Shown in pieces: positions 9,274 through 18,888 of a stretch of DNA of 64,000 nt. Made by a program: the position numbers and the translations under genes. The notes under the pieces are model-generated. The model was not told the DNA's origin and did no database searches. It worked only from the letters and a program-made list of their open reading frames with translations. Source of the stretch: Paenibacillus amylolyticus (GTDB taxonomy: Bacteria > Bacillota > Bacilli > Paenibacillales > Paenibacillaceae). Location of the stretch: positions 930,001 through 994,000 of the forward strand of contig NZ_BCNV01000001.1 in the NCBI RefSeq assembly GCF_001570725.1, read 5' to 3'. The first letter of the stretch is position 1. Each line of letters begins with the position of its first letter.

Positions 9274-10245
9274 ATGACAGCAGTAAAGAAAATCGCAGTA
9301 TTAACGAGCGGTGGTGATTCACAGGGGATGAACGCAGCTGTTCGTGCGGTTGTTCGCAGCGGACTGTTTCACGGTCTCGAAGTGTACGGAGTCCAACGTG
9401 GATACCAGGGTCTTTTGAATAATGACATTTTCCCAATGGATTTGCGTAGTGTAGGGGATATCATTCAACGTGGGGGAACGGTTCTTCAATCGGCACGTTG
9501 CAAAGAGTTCTACACCGCTGAAGGTCAGCAAAAAGGGGCGGACATTCTGCGTGCGCGTGGCATTGACGGTCTGGTTGTTATCGGTGGAGATGGTTCCTAC
9601 AACGGAGCGAACAAACTGAGCAAGCTGGGTATTAACACCATGGGTCTGCCAGGAACCATTGATAACGACATTTCATTCACTGACTATACGATCGGATTCG
9701 ATACAGCTGTAAGCGTAGTGGTTGATGCGGTGAACAAATTGCGTGACACAATGTCTTCACACGAACGTTCTTCCATCGTTGAAGTTATGGGTCGTCACTG
9801 TGGTGATATCGCTCTGCATGCCGGACTTGCTTCGGGCGCTGAAACGATTCTTGTTCCAGAAGTCCCGTTTGACATGGACGAAGTGGCAGATCGCATGAAA
9901 GCCAACTTTGCACACGGTAAACGTCACAGTATTATCATCGTTGCTGAAGGCGTGGGCAAGGGTGAGGATGTAGCGAAAGAATTGATGGAACGTTGCCCGA
10001 CGTATGAGCCGCGTGTAACCGTTCTGGGTCACATTCAGCGTGGCGGTACGCCAACACCTTTCGACCGTAACCTGGCAAGCCGTCTGGGCGACTTCGCTGT
10101 TCGCAGTCTGATTGCAGGCGAGACTGACAAAGGTTGTGGCATTATCAAGGGTGAGCTTACCCTGACGGATATCGATAAAGTGGTTAACACGAAAAAAGAT
10201 TTCGATATGGAGACTTACGAGCTTGCACAACGTTTGTCCCAATAA
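9274..10245 (+). CDS. pfkA: ATP-dependent 6-phosphofructokinase, stand-alone copy
   Basis: Phosphorylates fructose 6-phosphate in glycolysis. Motifs: glycine-rich ATP loop, GGDGSYNGA (the Gly after GGD marks ATP rather than pyrophosphate use), PGTIDNDI with the catalytic base Asp, MGRHCGDIAL, and HIQRGGTPTPFDR near the C-terminus. 323 residues is standard. The first loop reads TSGGDSQGMN where most PfkA proteins have GGDAPGMN. The usual Firmicutes arrangement pfkA-pyk is absent: the gene is followed at once by a terminator. ATG has GAGGAGG upstream. It could be a second PFK paralogue. Confidence 0.95.
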   Translation: MTAVKKIAVLTSGGDSQGMNAAVRAVVRSGLFHGLEVYGVQRGYQGLLNNDIFPMDLRSVGDIIQRGGTVLQSARCKEFYTAEGQQKGADILRARGIDGLVVIGGDGSYNGANKLSKLGINTMGLPGTIDNDISFTDYTIGFDTAVSVVVDAVNKLRDTMSSHERSSIVEVMGRHCGDIALHAGLASGAETILVPEVPFDMDEVADRMKANFAHGKRHSIIIVAEGVGKGEDVAKELMERCPTYEPRVTVLGHIQRGGTPTPFDRNLASRLGDFAVRSLIAGETDKGCGIIKGELTLTDIDKVVNTKKDFDMETYELAQRLSQ

Positions 10246-10260
10246 TTCGATTCATAAGCA

Positions 10261-10300
10261 AAGAGCACAATCCCCTATGGACGAGGATTGTGCTCTTTTT
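10261..10300. terminator. Terminator between pfkA and the convergent MATE gene
   Basis: AGAGCACAATCC pairs with GGATTGTGCTCT around an 11-base loop, followed by TTTTT on the plus strand; the minus-strand tail is TTTGC, so it may work both ways. Confidence 0.9.
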
Positions 10301-10328
10301 GTTGTTTTCAGGATTTAGTACAACGATG

Positions 10329-11687
10329 CTACGCCTTGCGGAGTGCGGCTTGTTTTTGTACCAGGAAGAGTCTCCAGAGAAGCGCTGTTGCTCCTACAGC
10401 GAGCCCGGCAATGAGTCCGATCCAATATCCAAAGGCGCCAAGTGAAGTATACGTAGCTGTAAAATAACCTACAGGCAGACCAATGATCCAATACGCAACG
10501 AACGTAATAATCAGTGCGGGATTAACATCTTTGTAGCCACGCAATGCTCCTTGGGTCGGTGTGGCAATTGCATCCGAGATCTGAAAGAAGATCGCGTAGA
10601 TGAGGAAATGTTGCGTAAGTGCAATGACCTCTCGATCGTTTGAATATACGCCTGCAATCTGTTCGCCAAACACAATCAACACAATAGCTGTCAGTAGTGA
10701 AAGCCCGATGGCTCCACCAATTCCAAGCAGGCTGTATTGTTTGGCGTCTCTCAGACGTCCTGCACCTGCTTCAAAGCCCACAAGGATCGTAAGAGCCATA
10801 CATATGCTCACAGGCAACATGTAGAGCGTAGAAGCGAAGTTCAGTGCCGCCTGATGGGCAGCGATCGTTGTGGTGTCAAAACGGCTCATCATTAAAGTTA
10901 CAGCAGCGAAGATGGACGTTTCAAAAAAAGTCGCGAATCCAATCGGCACACCAATCTTGAGTAACTCTTTCCACTTCGCCAAGGATACACGGGTCCATTG
11001 ACGGAAAATACCGTATTTGGCGAAAGGTTCGACCCGATGCACAAAAAAGAGACTAATGAGAAAAATGAGCCAGTACGTACAAGCTGTAGCGACTCCAGCA
11101 CCAACACCGCCCAATTGAGGGAAACCCCAACGGCCGAATATCAGCAAATAATTCAAAAAGATGTTAACGGGGAGAGAGACTAACGTAATGAACATCGTAG
11201 TCCGCGTCTGGCCGAGTGCATCCATGAAGCTGCGCAGCACCGTATATCCGAAGAGTGGGATAATGCCAAAAGCGAGTGCACACAGAAAATAGAAGGCGAC
11301 TTGGGCAACTCGGGGTTCCAGAGGCATTCCGTTTAGTATAGGACCAAGTAACAACGCCCCAGCTCCGATAACGACGAGACTGACCGCAATTCCGAGATAC
11401 AACGCCTGTATGACGTTATACCCGATCTGATCATTACGTTTGGAACCTAACAGATGTGAAACGACAGGTGTTATACCGATTAAAATCCCACTTAGTCCAG
11501 TTTGAACCGGCATCCACAGACTTGTACCGATTGCAACGCCTGCAAGGTCGGCCGGGGAAAACTTGCCTGACATATTCGTGTCGAAGAACGACATGGCCGA
11601 GAGGGCGATTTGAGTGGTGAAGATGGGCAAAAATATAATCAGGAATTGCTTCACTTTTTGTGAAAAGCTTGTTGTGTTCATGTTCAC
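10329..11687 (-). CDS. MATE family efflux transporter (NorM/YeeO-like)
   Basis: 452 residues, 12 helices, typical MATE signatures: SFFDTNMSG near the N-terminus, the [19 protein letters not shown] segment in helix 2 and [13 protein letters not shown] in the second half. MATE proteins export cationic drugs or metabolites using sodium or proton gradients. GTG at 11687 follows GCGAGG at 8 bases; a second possible start (ATG) lies two codons downstream. Substrate unknown. Convergent with pfkA. Confidence 0.92.
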   Translation of the reverse strand: MNMNTTSFSQKVKQFLIIFLPIFTTQIALSAMSFFDTNMSGKFSPADLAGVAIGTSLWMPVQTGLSGILIGITPVVSHLLGSKRNDQIGYNVIQALYLGIAVSLVVIGAGALLLGPILNGMPLEPRVAQVAFYFLCALAFGIIPLFGYTVLRSFMDALGQTRTTMFITLVSLPVNIFLNYLLIFGRWGFPQLGGVGAGVATACTYWLIFLISLFFVHRVEPFAKYGIFRQWTRVSLAKWKELLKIGVPIGFATFFETSIFAAVTLMMSRFDTTTIAAHQAALNFASTLYMLPVSICMALTILVGFEAGAGRLRDAKQYSLLGIGGAIGLSLLTAIVLIVFGEQIAGVYSNDREVIALTQHFLIYAIFFQISDAIATPTQGALRGYKDVNPALIITFVAYWIIGLPVGYFTATYTSLGAFGYWIGLIAGLAVGATALLWRLFLVQKQAALRKA

Positions 11688-11819
11688 TGGCAGTGCCTCG
11701 CTATTCTAAAGAGATGTCATCCAAGTGTCATATATGGACAGCTATTTATTGTAGTGGATTTTGTTGAGTTTGAATAGGGACAGAAGCAGAGTAGGGGTGT
11801 ACAGAAAAAAATCAGCACC

Positions 11820-11855
11820 AAAAAAACCTCGCTCCGCTTCAAGCGGAACAAGGTT
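11820..11855 (-). terminator. Rho-independent terminator after the DUF4015 gene
   Basis: Minus strand: AACCTTGTTCCGCTT and AAGCGGAGCGAGGTT form an imperfect stem followed by a seven-T run. Confidence 0.82.
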
Positions 11856-11886
11856 GGATGAATACAGAAATATGAAAGAGTGCGGA

Positions 11887-13068
11887 TTACTTATATTGTA
11901 CACCTGACGTGTATCGGTTGGAGGCATTCCAGAGCAGATATTCATGCACATCCATGTCTTTCATTGCTCTAATCTGGTCCTCCACTTGTTTCTTGCCATA
12001 CTTGATATAATGTCCACTGCCCAGCCAGCTTGCTGTGAAGTCCTGGATCCACGGACGAATGACGGGTTTGAGATCCTTCGTAGGGTCCAGTTTCTTGTGT
12101 GTGTCTTGCATCGAGCCCTTGATGGTCGTGTAAGGATCTTTGTCAGGGTCCTTTACCCCATACCAGCCAGTTGAATAGTGACTCGGGTATACCATGGGTG
12201 AGATGACATCCACATTTTCCGATATTTTAACAAAGTCCTGTCCAATACCTTCAGCCGCAGGTACAGAAGCTGCATAACCAAAAATATCAACCGAGACACG
12301 AACACCTAGCGGTGCCAGTTCCTTACGTGCATATTGCACGAATTCAGCCACAACATCGACGCGTGACTTGTCGGATTTGGTATATTTCAGTACATCGGCA
12401 CGAGTTTCGAACCCTTCCGGGAAACGAACATAGTCAAACTGTATCTCTTTGAAACCAAGTTTGGCCGCTTCCTTGGCAATCTCAATATTGTAGTCCCATA
12501 CTTCCTTGCTGTACGGATTCACGAAGCTATCGCCCTTGCCATTCGCCCAAACGGATCCATCCTTGTTTCGGAAGGAAAGCTCTGGATTCTTCTTGGCAAG
12601 AATGGTGTCTTTGAATACAACGACACGTGCAATGGGGTAGACCTCGTGTTTTTGTAATCGTTTCATCAAGGCATCGATATCGCGAATAAAGGGTTGCGAT
12701 TTGCCCATTTTCTGTAGCGCTTTGTTTTCTGTGGGATAAGTTATGTATCCGAGATCGTCTTTGATATCGATGACCATGGCATTCAGTTCTGTACTGTCTG
12801 TCAGATCCAGCAATTCATTCATACGTGCGCCGCCGGCGCTGTAGGCCGTTACATAAATACCTTTGACCACGGGTGCGTCAGGTTGTGGATCGATTTTGGC
12901 AGGTGGATTATCGGCATCAATAACGACCTGATCTTTTTGAGATTGGATAATTGCGGTGTTGAAACTGTTGGTTAACGATTGGAACTGGGGATTTCCCTGG
13001 TCCGCCACTGCGGGGGCACCACCAAAGCTTCCAAAGGCCATAGCCAGTAAAGCCCAAAACATGTTCAT
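11887..13068 (-). CDS. Putative glycoside hydrolase, DUF4015 family
   Basis: 393 residues. A short hydrophobic N-terminus (MNMFWALLAMAFGSFGGAPAV) acts as signal peptide or anchor. From about residue 70 there is a TIM-barrel-like DUF4015 domain: KGIYVTAYSAGG, VIDIKDDLGYITY, EIQFDYVRFPEG (Asp next to the predicted catalytic strand), SVDIFGYAAS and ISPMVYPSHYS. These proteins are predicted extracellular glycosidases, perhaps acting on cell-wall or capsule polymers; no member's substrate can be assigned here. ATG follows AGGGAG at 9 bases. Monocistronic, with its own terminator. Confidence 0.88.
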   Translation of the reverse strand: MNMFWALLAMAFGSFGGAPAVADQGNPQFQSLTNSFNTAIIQSQKDQVVIDADNPPAKIDPQPDAPVVKGIYVTAYSAGGARMNELLDLTDSTELNAMVIDIKDDLGYITYPTENKALQKMGKSQPFIRDIDALMKRLQKHEVYPIARVVVFKDTILAKKNPELSFRNKDGSVWANGKGDSFVNPYSKEVWDYNIEIAKEAAKLGFKEIQFDYVRFPEGFETRADVLKYTKSDKSRVDVVAEFVQYARKELAPLGVRVSVDIFGYAASVPAAEGIGQDFVKISENVDVISPMVYPSHYSTGWYGVKDPDKDPYTTIKGSMQDTHKKLDPTKDLKPVIRPWIQDFTASWLGSGHYIKYGKKQVEDQIRAMKDMDVHEYLLWNASNRYTSGVQYK

Positions 13069-13161
13069 TCATTTCCACTCCCTTATGTGCATTCCATGTA
13101 TGAATTATACATTAAAGCCTCTGGGCTTTTAACCATATTAATCAAGTAATGAAACACATGG

Positions 13162-13209
13162 AAAAAATGAAAACCGCTTCCTGCTGAGGAAATCCCCAGC
13201 AAGAAGCGG
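13162..13209 (-). terminator. Terminator after the 67-residue gene
   Basis: Minus strand: CCGCTTCTTGCTG pairs with CAGCAGGAAGCGG, followed by TTTTCATTTTTT. Confidence 0.82.
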
Positions 13210-13227
13210 CGCGATCAATCTAAAAAA

Positions 13228-13431
13228 TTATTGAATGTAAATCTCATTTTGATGCTCACAAATACTGTACTGAATGATTTCCATTGCGTCTCCCTGTTCC
13301 AGGATGCCCAGCCCATCCCGGAGGACAATCAGTGAGTCGAGTTCATTCGGTTTCAAGAAAGGGAGCATTTCCGGGCACCATCTGTTGACAATCTCAAACA
13401 GTTTTACCGTTTCCATATCCACATTAATCAC
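13228..13431 (-). CDS. Small acidic protein, unknown function
   Basis: Up to 67 residues, soluble, acidic, with alternating hydrophobic residues and a motif FLKPNELDSLIVLRDGLG. Three starts compete: GTG at 13431, GTG at 13422 and ATG at 13416; AGGAAAGG best fits the GTG at 13422. A dedicated terminator follows, which favours a real gene. No family recognised. Confidence 0.55.
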   Translation of the reverse strand: MINVDMETVKLFEIVNRWCPEMLPFLKPNELDSLIVLRDGLGILEQGDAMEIIQYSICEHQNEIYIQ

Positions 13432-13591
13432 CCTTTCCTACTCGAATTCCAAAATGGTAAGTCATTCGGCGCGATTCGGGAAAGCATATGGCCTGTGAAA
13501 ATTGAAGGGTTGAACCTGCTATACAACATATTTAGGAGCCGTACACCGTTATTATACCACAATGTTGTGAATTGTTAACCGTACATGTGTC

Positions 13592-14413
13592 TCAACTTCT
13601 GCGGAATGAACCCATAACACCAACCGTTTCCACAATGTTAACAAAGGCTTTTGGATCTGTTTCCTTGATAATACGTTTGATTTCAACCAATTCGTAACGG
13701 GTTGTAACGGTCATGAGCATGTCCTTTTCAATATCCGTGTATGCCCCTTGAGTCTTGATTTTGGTAACTCCGCGAGGCCGAACCAGTAATTTTCCCAACA
13801 TGGCTTCGGTTTCGTTGGTAATAATGTACAGTGTTACTTTGACGTGACTGATGTGGATCAGATCCAGCACCTTGCCTGTAATATAGATGGATACCATGGA
13901 GGCCAGAGCTATATTCCAGTTATCACTCAGATATCCTGCAAGCAAAATGATTGCACCGTTCATGCCGGCCATTACTGTACCAATCGGAAAGTCTCGATTA
14001 CGTGTGAAAATGGAACCGACAATGTCCAGACCGCCTGTGGAGCCGCCGACTCTGAAGGAAACGCCAGTGCCCAGTCCAATAAGCACACCACCAAATACAG
14101 AGCTTAACAAAGGGTCTGTAGCCACAGCAAAAACAGGCAGAAGCGCGATGAACCAAGAAGTGGCTGCTACCGAGAGAATACTTAATGTAATGAAACGACG
14201 TCCAAGAATAAACCAACCTGCAATGAGCAGGGGAATGTTAAGAACAAAATACATTATACTAAGATTCAACGTTGTAAAATAACCCAGAAGCATTGAAATA
14301 CCGGACACCCCGCCGCTTAAAAGCTGATGGGGGACCAAAAACCAGTTAAAGCCGCAGGCAATAGCTGCAGCACCCAAAATGATCACTAAAGAGTGCCAAA
14401 TTATTTTGGGCAA
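13592..14413 (-). CDS. YitT family membrane protein (DUF161 + DUF2179)
   Basis: 273 residues: five or six membrane helices (DUF161), including FNWFLVPHQLLSGGVSGISM and GTGVSFRVGGSTGGLDI, then a cytoplasmic DUF2179 domain from about residue 190 (THVKV-like ligand-binding fold with KTQGAYTDIEKDMLM). The start is set at TTG 14413 because GAGGTGAT, a full match to the 16S rRNA tail, lies 8 bases upstream. The open frame could extend to 14548, but that stretch lacks the character of the family. Function is unproven; DUF2179 resembles small-molecule sensor domains. Confidence 0.88.
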   Translation of the reverse strand: MPKIIWHSLVIILGAAAIACGFNWFLVPHQLLSGGVSGISMLLGYFTTLNLSIMYFVLNIPLLIAGWFILGRRFITLSILSVAATSWFIALLPVFAVATDPLLSSVFGGVLIGLGTGVSFRVGGSTGGLDIVGSIFTRNRDFPIGTVMAGMNGAIILLAGYLSDNWNIALASMVSIYITGKVLDLIHISHVKVTLYIITNETEAMLGKLLVRPRGVTKIKTQGAYTDIEKDMLMTVTTRYELVEIKRIIKETDPKAFVNIVETVGVMGSFRRS

Positions 14414-14717
14414 TTTAATCACCTCATTTATATTTAAAACCAGATTGCTGGTAATCTTGAATTGTTTTGTGATATAATGATTTGTGGATATTCTTGAGTA
14501 GGAAACTTTTCCCAAATGGAACGATTTAATTTGAAATGTTTCAAACACATGTATGTAGTTTTAGTCTTATATTGGGGACCCATTCATGGAATTATAATCG
14601 TTCGTGAAAATAATTCGCCCAGTTGGGATACCCTATAAATATTAACGCTACTTAAGAATACAGACAACAAAGTGGATTGTCCACCATGTCCACCATATAA
14701 AAGGAGCATGAATAATT
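14414..14717. other. Divergent intergenic region between yitT-like gene and cshA
   Basis: No gene seen. It is AT-rich and must hold two divergent promoters. TATAAT hexamers occur at 14473-14478 and 14593-14598, but neither has a convincing -35 at the right distance. If transcription of cshA begins near 14605 its leader would be about 110 bases. Confidence 0.4.
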
Positions 14718-16310
14718 TTGACAAATTTAAACTTCACAGATTTCAATCTTGAACCACTGGTGCTGCAAGCCATCACTGAGCTCGGGTTTGAAGAAGCAAC
14801 ACCGATCCAATCCAAAGCGATTCCTTTGGCACTCGAAGGCAGAGACTTGATTGGTCAAGCACAAACGGGTACGGGTAAAACAGCTGCATTCGGTATTCCG
14901 TTGATCAGCAAAATCACGAAAAGTGACGAAAAAATCCGCGCCCTCATTATGGCACCTACACGTGAACTTGCAATCCAAGTTGCTGAAGAGATCGAAAAAC
15001 TTACTCGCTTCAAAGGTCTGCGCTCCCTGCCAATCTACGGCGGACAAGATATCGTTCGTCAGATTCGTGCACTGAAAAGAAAACCACAGATTATCATTGG
15101 TACACCTGGACGTCTCCTTGACCACATCAACCGCAAAACAATCAAACTTGATGATGTACAAACTGTTGTATTGGATGAAGCAGATGAAATGCTCGACATG
15201 GGTTTCATGGAGGATATTCAATCTATCCTGAAACAAGTACCAGACGAGCGTCAAACGATGCTGTTCTCAGCAACAATGCCTCCTAACATTCAAAAATTGG
15301 CTCAACAATTCTTGAACAATCCTGAGCACGTATCTGTAATTCCTAAACAAGTTAGTGCGCCATTGATCGACCAAGCTTACATTGAAGTACCTGAGCGTCA
15401 AAAATTCGAAGCACTTAGCCGTTTGCTGGATATGGAATCTCCTGAACTGGCGATCGTATTCGGACGTACTAAACGTCGTGTTGATGAATTGGCTGAAGCT
15501 TTGCAAAAACGTGGATATTCTGCTGATGGTCTCCATGGTGACCTTTCCCAGAACCAACGTGATACAGTAATGCGTAAGTTCCGTGACGGTAGCATTGATG
15601 TACTCGTTGCAACAGACGTAGCTGCACGTGGTCTCGATGTATCCGGCGTAACTCACGTTGTAAACTTTGACCTTCCGCAAGATCCGGAGAGCTATGTTCA
15701 CCGTATCGGTCGTACAGGTCGTGCAGGTAAAGAGGGTGCTGCATGGTCCTTCGTTACACCGCGTGAGATTGATCACTTGCACTTCATCGAGCGTGTAACA
15801 CGTCACCGTATTCCACGTAAACCACTGCCAACAATGGCAGAAGCGGTTGAAGGCAAACAACGTTTGACGGCAGAGCGCTTGCTGGAAATCGTACAATCTG
15901 GCGAACTGAACGAATACAAAGGTATCGCGATTCAAATGCTTGAGCAATATGATTCTGTTCAACTGTTGTCGGCTGCTCTGAAGCTCCTGACAGGTGACAA
16001 AAAAGACGCTCAAGTTGACCTTACTCCTGAAGATCCGATCCGTGCTAAGCGTCGTAAACCGGATGTTCGCTCAGGCGGACGTAAACCATCTGGCTACAGC
16101 GGTAACCGCAGCAGTGGTAGCGGCAGTGGTGGTGGCTACAACCGTGATCGCAACAGCAGTGGCGGCGGACGTGGTGGCTACAACCGTGATCGTAACAGCG
16201 GCAGCAGCACTGGCGGTGGAAGCAGAGAAGGTGGTTACAACCGTGACCGCAAACCGCGTCCAAGCAACAACGAAGGACGTCGTCCAGCGAAAGATTCTTC
16301 TTTCGAGTAA
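14718..16310 (+). CDS. cshA: DEAD-box RNA helicase CshA
   Basis: 530-residue ATP-dependent RNA helicase of the degradosome and ribosome assembly type. Motifs in order: Q motif ([23 protein letters not shown]), AQTGTGKT (Walker A), [42 protein letters not shown] and [10 protein letters not shown]. The C-terminal tail from about 445 is low complexity: Arg, Gly, Ser and Asn with three copies of a GGYNRDR-type unit, a probable RNA-binding or condensate-forming tail. TTG start, 11 bases after AAAAGGAG; the nearer ATG at 14708 is out of frame. Confidence 0.96.
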   Translation: MTNLNFTDFNLEPLVLQAITELGFEEATPIQSKAIPLALEGRDLIGQAQTGTGKTAAFGIPLISKITKSDEKIRALIMAPTRELAIQVAEEIEKLTRFKGLRSLPIYGGQDIVRQIRALKRKPQIIIGTPGRLLDHINRKTIKLDDVQTVVLDEADEMLDMGFMEDIQSILKQVPDERQTMLFSATMPPNIQKLAQQFLNNPEHVSVIPKQVSAPLIDQAYIEVPERQKFEALSRLLDMESPELAIVFGRTKRRVDELAEALQKRGYSADGLHGDLSQNQRDTVMRKFRDGSIDVLVATDVAARGLDVSGVTHVVNFDLPQDPESYVHRIGRTGRAGKEGAAWSFVTPREIDHLHFIERVTRHRIPRKPLPTMAEAVEGKQRLTAERLLEIVQSGELNEYKGIAIQMLEQYDSVQLLSAALKLLTGDKKDAQVDLTPEDPIRAKRRKPDVRSGGRKPSGYSGNRSSGSGSGGGYNRDRNSSGGGRGGYNRDRNSGSSTGGGSREGGYNRDRKPRPSNNEGRRPAKDSSFE

Positions 16311-16330
16311 TATAAACGTATGAACTGGAA

Positions 16331-16358
16331 AATGGAGCAGGCAACTGCTCCATTTTTT
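16331..16358 (+). terminator. Rho-independent terminator after cshA
   Basis: ATGGAGCAG, GCAA loop, CTGCTCCAT, then seven T residues. Confidence 0.92.
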
Positions 16359-16518
16359 TATTTTCAAAAGGTTGTTCTGTCTTTTGCTCACTATCAAAAG
16401 CGCTGGTCAAGGGCATAGCTGATCTCTTTTCGGGAAGTACTGGCTTTTCCTATCTATAATAAGGTATATTAATATTAGACTTCAGGTAATACGCAAGGCT
16501 GCGGAGGAGGAGAAATGT

Positions 16519-17331
16519 TTGGAATTTAAAGGAGCTATGGGTGGGATCTACCGGCTTACAGAGTGGATTACGAGACTGGCCGCAACCAATCTGTTGTGGG
16601 CTATTTGTTCGTCTCCGTTCTTGTTTTTCTTGATTATGAAACTGCTCGTGATGCAGCAGAACCTCGCCAACGAATCATTGCAAATGAACTGGGCTATAGC
16701 CATTGTGGCACCGCTTACACTGTTCCCGGCGACTTCGGCGCTGTTTACGGTTGTTCGTAAATGGAATATGGGCGACACGGATGTGCCGATCTTCCGTACT
16801 TTCTTTGTAGGTTACAAGGAAAACTACAAGCAAAGTTTGATTGGAGGCATTTTTTACACGCTGCTGTTCGCGATTATGTATCTGGATTATACGGTGTACA
16901 TGACGCAGTTCCGCAACATGCAGCTCGTGGGAATCATTATGCTTGTGCTGCTTCTCTTGTTATTTGTATCACTCTTTAACTTTTTCTCGATGGTTGTACA
17001 CTACCATATGTCCATCGGGCTCATTATCAAAAATGCGGTATTGCTAACGCTGATCAGACCTTTCCGTGTATTCTCCACATTGCTGGGAAGCGGATTGTTG
17101 TTCTACATCGGTTTCCGTTATCCGGTCTTGTTCATCTTCTTCATTATTAGTATCATCGCCTGGTTTGCTTTCTTTAACTTCTACGCAACTTTCAACAAAA
17201 TGCAGGAGCAGATGGAGAAGATGCAGTTGAAGAAAGAAGAAGAGGAAGCCGCTGCGCTGGCTGAGAAATCAGCAGAGAACGGTGAAGCATCTGAGTCATC
17301 AGACGACAAAAACATTACACTGCAAAAATAA
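16519..17331 (+). CDS. YesL family membrane protein (DUF624)
   Basis: 270 residues with about five membrane helices, the DUF624 opening GGIYRLTEWITRLAATNLLW, and an acidic, Lys/Glu-rich cytoplasmic tail from about 225. DUF624 proteins often sit beside carbohydrate transport genes in Bacillus and Paenibacillus, but this one is alone. TTG start, 8 bases after GGAGGAGG; an ATG three bases upstream is out of frame and closes at once. Confidence 0.85.
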   Translation: MEFKGAMGGIYRLTEWITRLAATNLLWAICSSPFLFFLIMKLLVMQQNLANESLQMNWAIAIVAPLTLFPATSALFTVVRKWNMGDTDVPIFRTFFVGYKENYKQSLIGGIFYTLLFAIMYLDYTVYMTQFRNMQLVGIIMLVLLLLLFVSLFNFFSMVVHYHMSIGLIIKNAVLLTLIRPFRVFSTLLGSGLLFYIGFRYPVLFIFFIISIIAWFAFFNFYATFNKMQEQMEKMQLKKEEEEAAALAEKSAENGEASESSDDKNITLQK

Positions 17332-17348
17332 AACATGATGGATCGCCA

Positions 17349-17377
17349 TTTACTTTTTACACAGTTAGGGATATAAT
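17349..17377 (+). promoter_or_regulatory. Promoter of the probable 6S RNA
   Basis: TTTACT, 17 bases, TATAAT; predicted start about 17384, just 53 bases after the preceding stop codon. Confidence 0.6.
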
Positions 17378-17383
17378 AATTGT

Positions 17384-17589
17384 ACATCCTGCGATGTACG
17401 TTTCGGTTATTCGTTGTTTTGAACCAATGATGATGTCTTCGGGAGATCAACACAGAATGTTACTGAAAAGCCCTGTCTATACGACATGGGGACTTCAAAA
17501 AGCATTTTTGCGGTCACCCACCTGCCAAGCAGGTTCATAAGACAATGTAGCCGGACGGCATAGGCGGGTTCCTAAATTTTCATGTACAG
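17384..17589 (+). ncRNA. ssrS: Probable 6S RNA (SsrS/BsrA type)
   Basis: A roughly 200-base non-coding stretch bounded by a sigma-A promoter and a strong terminator. It is rich in local hairpins: TACATC/GATGTA at the 5' end, CCCTGTC/GACATGGG near 17475, GCATTTTTGC, ACCTGC/GCAGGT near 17525 and GCCGGACGGC. The 5' TGTACAT can pair with ATGTACA at 17582-17588, closing the molecule into a long rod. Size, closing stem and the GGACTTC...GGTTCATAAGAC stretches fit Firmicute 6S RNA, which binds sigma-A RNA polymerase. Assignment is from memory of the family, not from a covariance search. A different structured RNA remains possible. Confidence 0.62.
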
Positions 17590-17632
17590 CACCCTGACTT
17601 TTCCTCTTTTGAAGGAATTTCAGGGTGTTTTT
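17590..17632 (+). terminator. Terminator of the probable 6S RNA
   Basis: CACCCTGA pairs with TCAGGGTG, with an inner TTCC/GGAA helix, followed by TTTTT. Confidence 0.88.
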
Positions 17633-17756
17633 ATGTTGTGATGAATGGTTTTGATTGGTTTTGTGATAAATATGATGCTTACCCTTTTGTTACTACTTGA
17701 ACAATGTTACACTAAGATACATAAATGGAACGGTTACATTCAAAGGAGGAAGGGTC

Positions 17757-18149
17757 TTGACCTTAAAGAGAACGCTCGTCGGTATCATCCGCAGCATGGA
17801 GGGAACCAGCGATCGAGCCAAGGATCCCAAATTAAAAACACGGTACTATAACTTATCCAAAGACAGAGCCTGGGAAGAGGTTTCTTCGACACTCAAAAAG
17901 ATTCCAGGGTATAAAGTGCTGCACGAAGTGCCTTCTGTTGGAGAAGTTATACTGGAGAAGCGGACTACCTTTGGACGGACGATGGACATTACAGTTTCCA
18001 TTATCTCGGTAAGTCCTGTTCGCAGTGCGGTGGATATGTATTCTGCTTCCCGTGGTTCACTTGGAGACTTGGGCTCTAACTATCGGACGATTATGAACTT
18101 ATTCTCTGTACTGGATAAAAAGCTGAGCAAGTATAAAGCAAATGATTGA
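17757..18149 (+). CDS. DUF1499 family protein
   Basis: 130 residues. The C-terminal motif VDMYSASRGSLGDLGSNYRTI matches the DUF1499 signature (D-x-R/Y-S-A-S-R followed by D-L-G-x-N-x-x-R-I). Function of the family is unknown. The TTG at 17757 is chosen over upstream starts because AAAGGAGG lies 7 bases before it. Soluble, no signal peptide. A bidirectional terminator follows. Confidence 0.8.
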   Translation: MTLKRTLVGIIRSMEGTSDRAKDPKLKTRYYNLSKDRAWEEVSSTLKKIPGYKVLHEVPSVGEVILEKRTTFGRTMDITVSIISVSPVRSAVDMYSASRGSLGDLGSNYRTIMNLFSVLDKKLSKYKAND

Positions 18150-18166
18150 AATAGATGATGAATAAC

Positions 18167-18201
18167 AAAAAGCGAGAGAAGGTTAACCTTCCTCGCTTTT
18201 G
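18167..18201. terminator. Bidirectional terminator between the DUF1499 gene and tpx
   Basis: AAAAGCGAG-GAAGG and CCTTC-CTCGCTTTT make a long stem with runs of A on the left and T on the right. Confidence 0.88.
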
Positions 18202-18221
18202 TTCTGAACGTATGATAACTT

Positions 18222-18740
18222 CTACAGCAAAGCTTTTACAGCAGCAATCGCTTGCTCGAAGTTAGGGGAGTCTGTCATTTCAGGCAGATACTCCACATAT
18301 GTAATCCGGTCTTCAGCATCCACCACAAAAATGGATCGCATGTCCAACTGGAATTCTTTGATCAGAACGCCATAGTCTTCACCGAAAGAACGTGTTTTGT
18401 AGTCTGACAATGTTACTACGTGGTCAACGCCAGCTGCTCCGCACCAACGGGCTTGAGCGAACGGAAGGTCAACACTTACTGTCAAGACAACAACATTGTC
18501 TCCGAGTTCTCCAGCTTCAACATTGAAACGACGAGTTTGCGCATCGCATACGCCAGTATCCAGGGAAGGAACAACGCTGATTAATTTGATTTTGCCTGCG
18601 AAGTCTTTCAGGGATGCATCTTCAACCAGGTTCTTGCTCAGTGTGAAATCGGGTGCTTGATCGCCCACTTTCAATTCGGGTCCGATCAATGTAATAGGGT
18701 TGCCCTTAAATGTGGCTGCGCCAGTACGTTCTTGTGTCAT
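18222..18740 (-). CDS. tpx: Thiol peroxidase (atypical 2-Cys peroxiredoxin, Tpx)
   Basis: 172 residues, reduces hydrogen and alkyl peroxides with electrons from thioredoxin. Peroxidatic Cys sits in [12 protein letters not shown] and the resolving Cys in ARWCGAAGV, the spacing of Tpx. N-terminal [18 protein letters not shown] and [10 protein letters not shown] are family signatures. ATG at 18740 follows AAGGAGG at 9 bases; the frame extends 15 codons further but without support. Confidence 0.96.
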   Translation of the reverse strand: MTQERTGAATFKGNPITLIGPELKVGDQAPDFTLSKNLVEDASLKDFAGKIKLISVVPSLDTGVCDAQTRRFNVEAGELGDNVVVLTVSVDLPFAQARWCGAAGVDHVVTLSDYKTRSFGEDYGVLIKEFQLDMRSIFVVDAEDRITYVEYLPEMTDSPNFEQAIAAVKALL

Positions 18741-18888
18741 AATAATGTTCCTCCTTATAAATTGGTGATCCGTGCCAAAATCCATTATAATCTTTTATGA
18801 AAGGCATTGTCCAATTCGGGCATGTACCATTACGATGGATCAGAGATGTAAGTCCGATCTGAACAGGGTGGAGTGAAAGAAGAAATTT

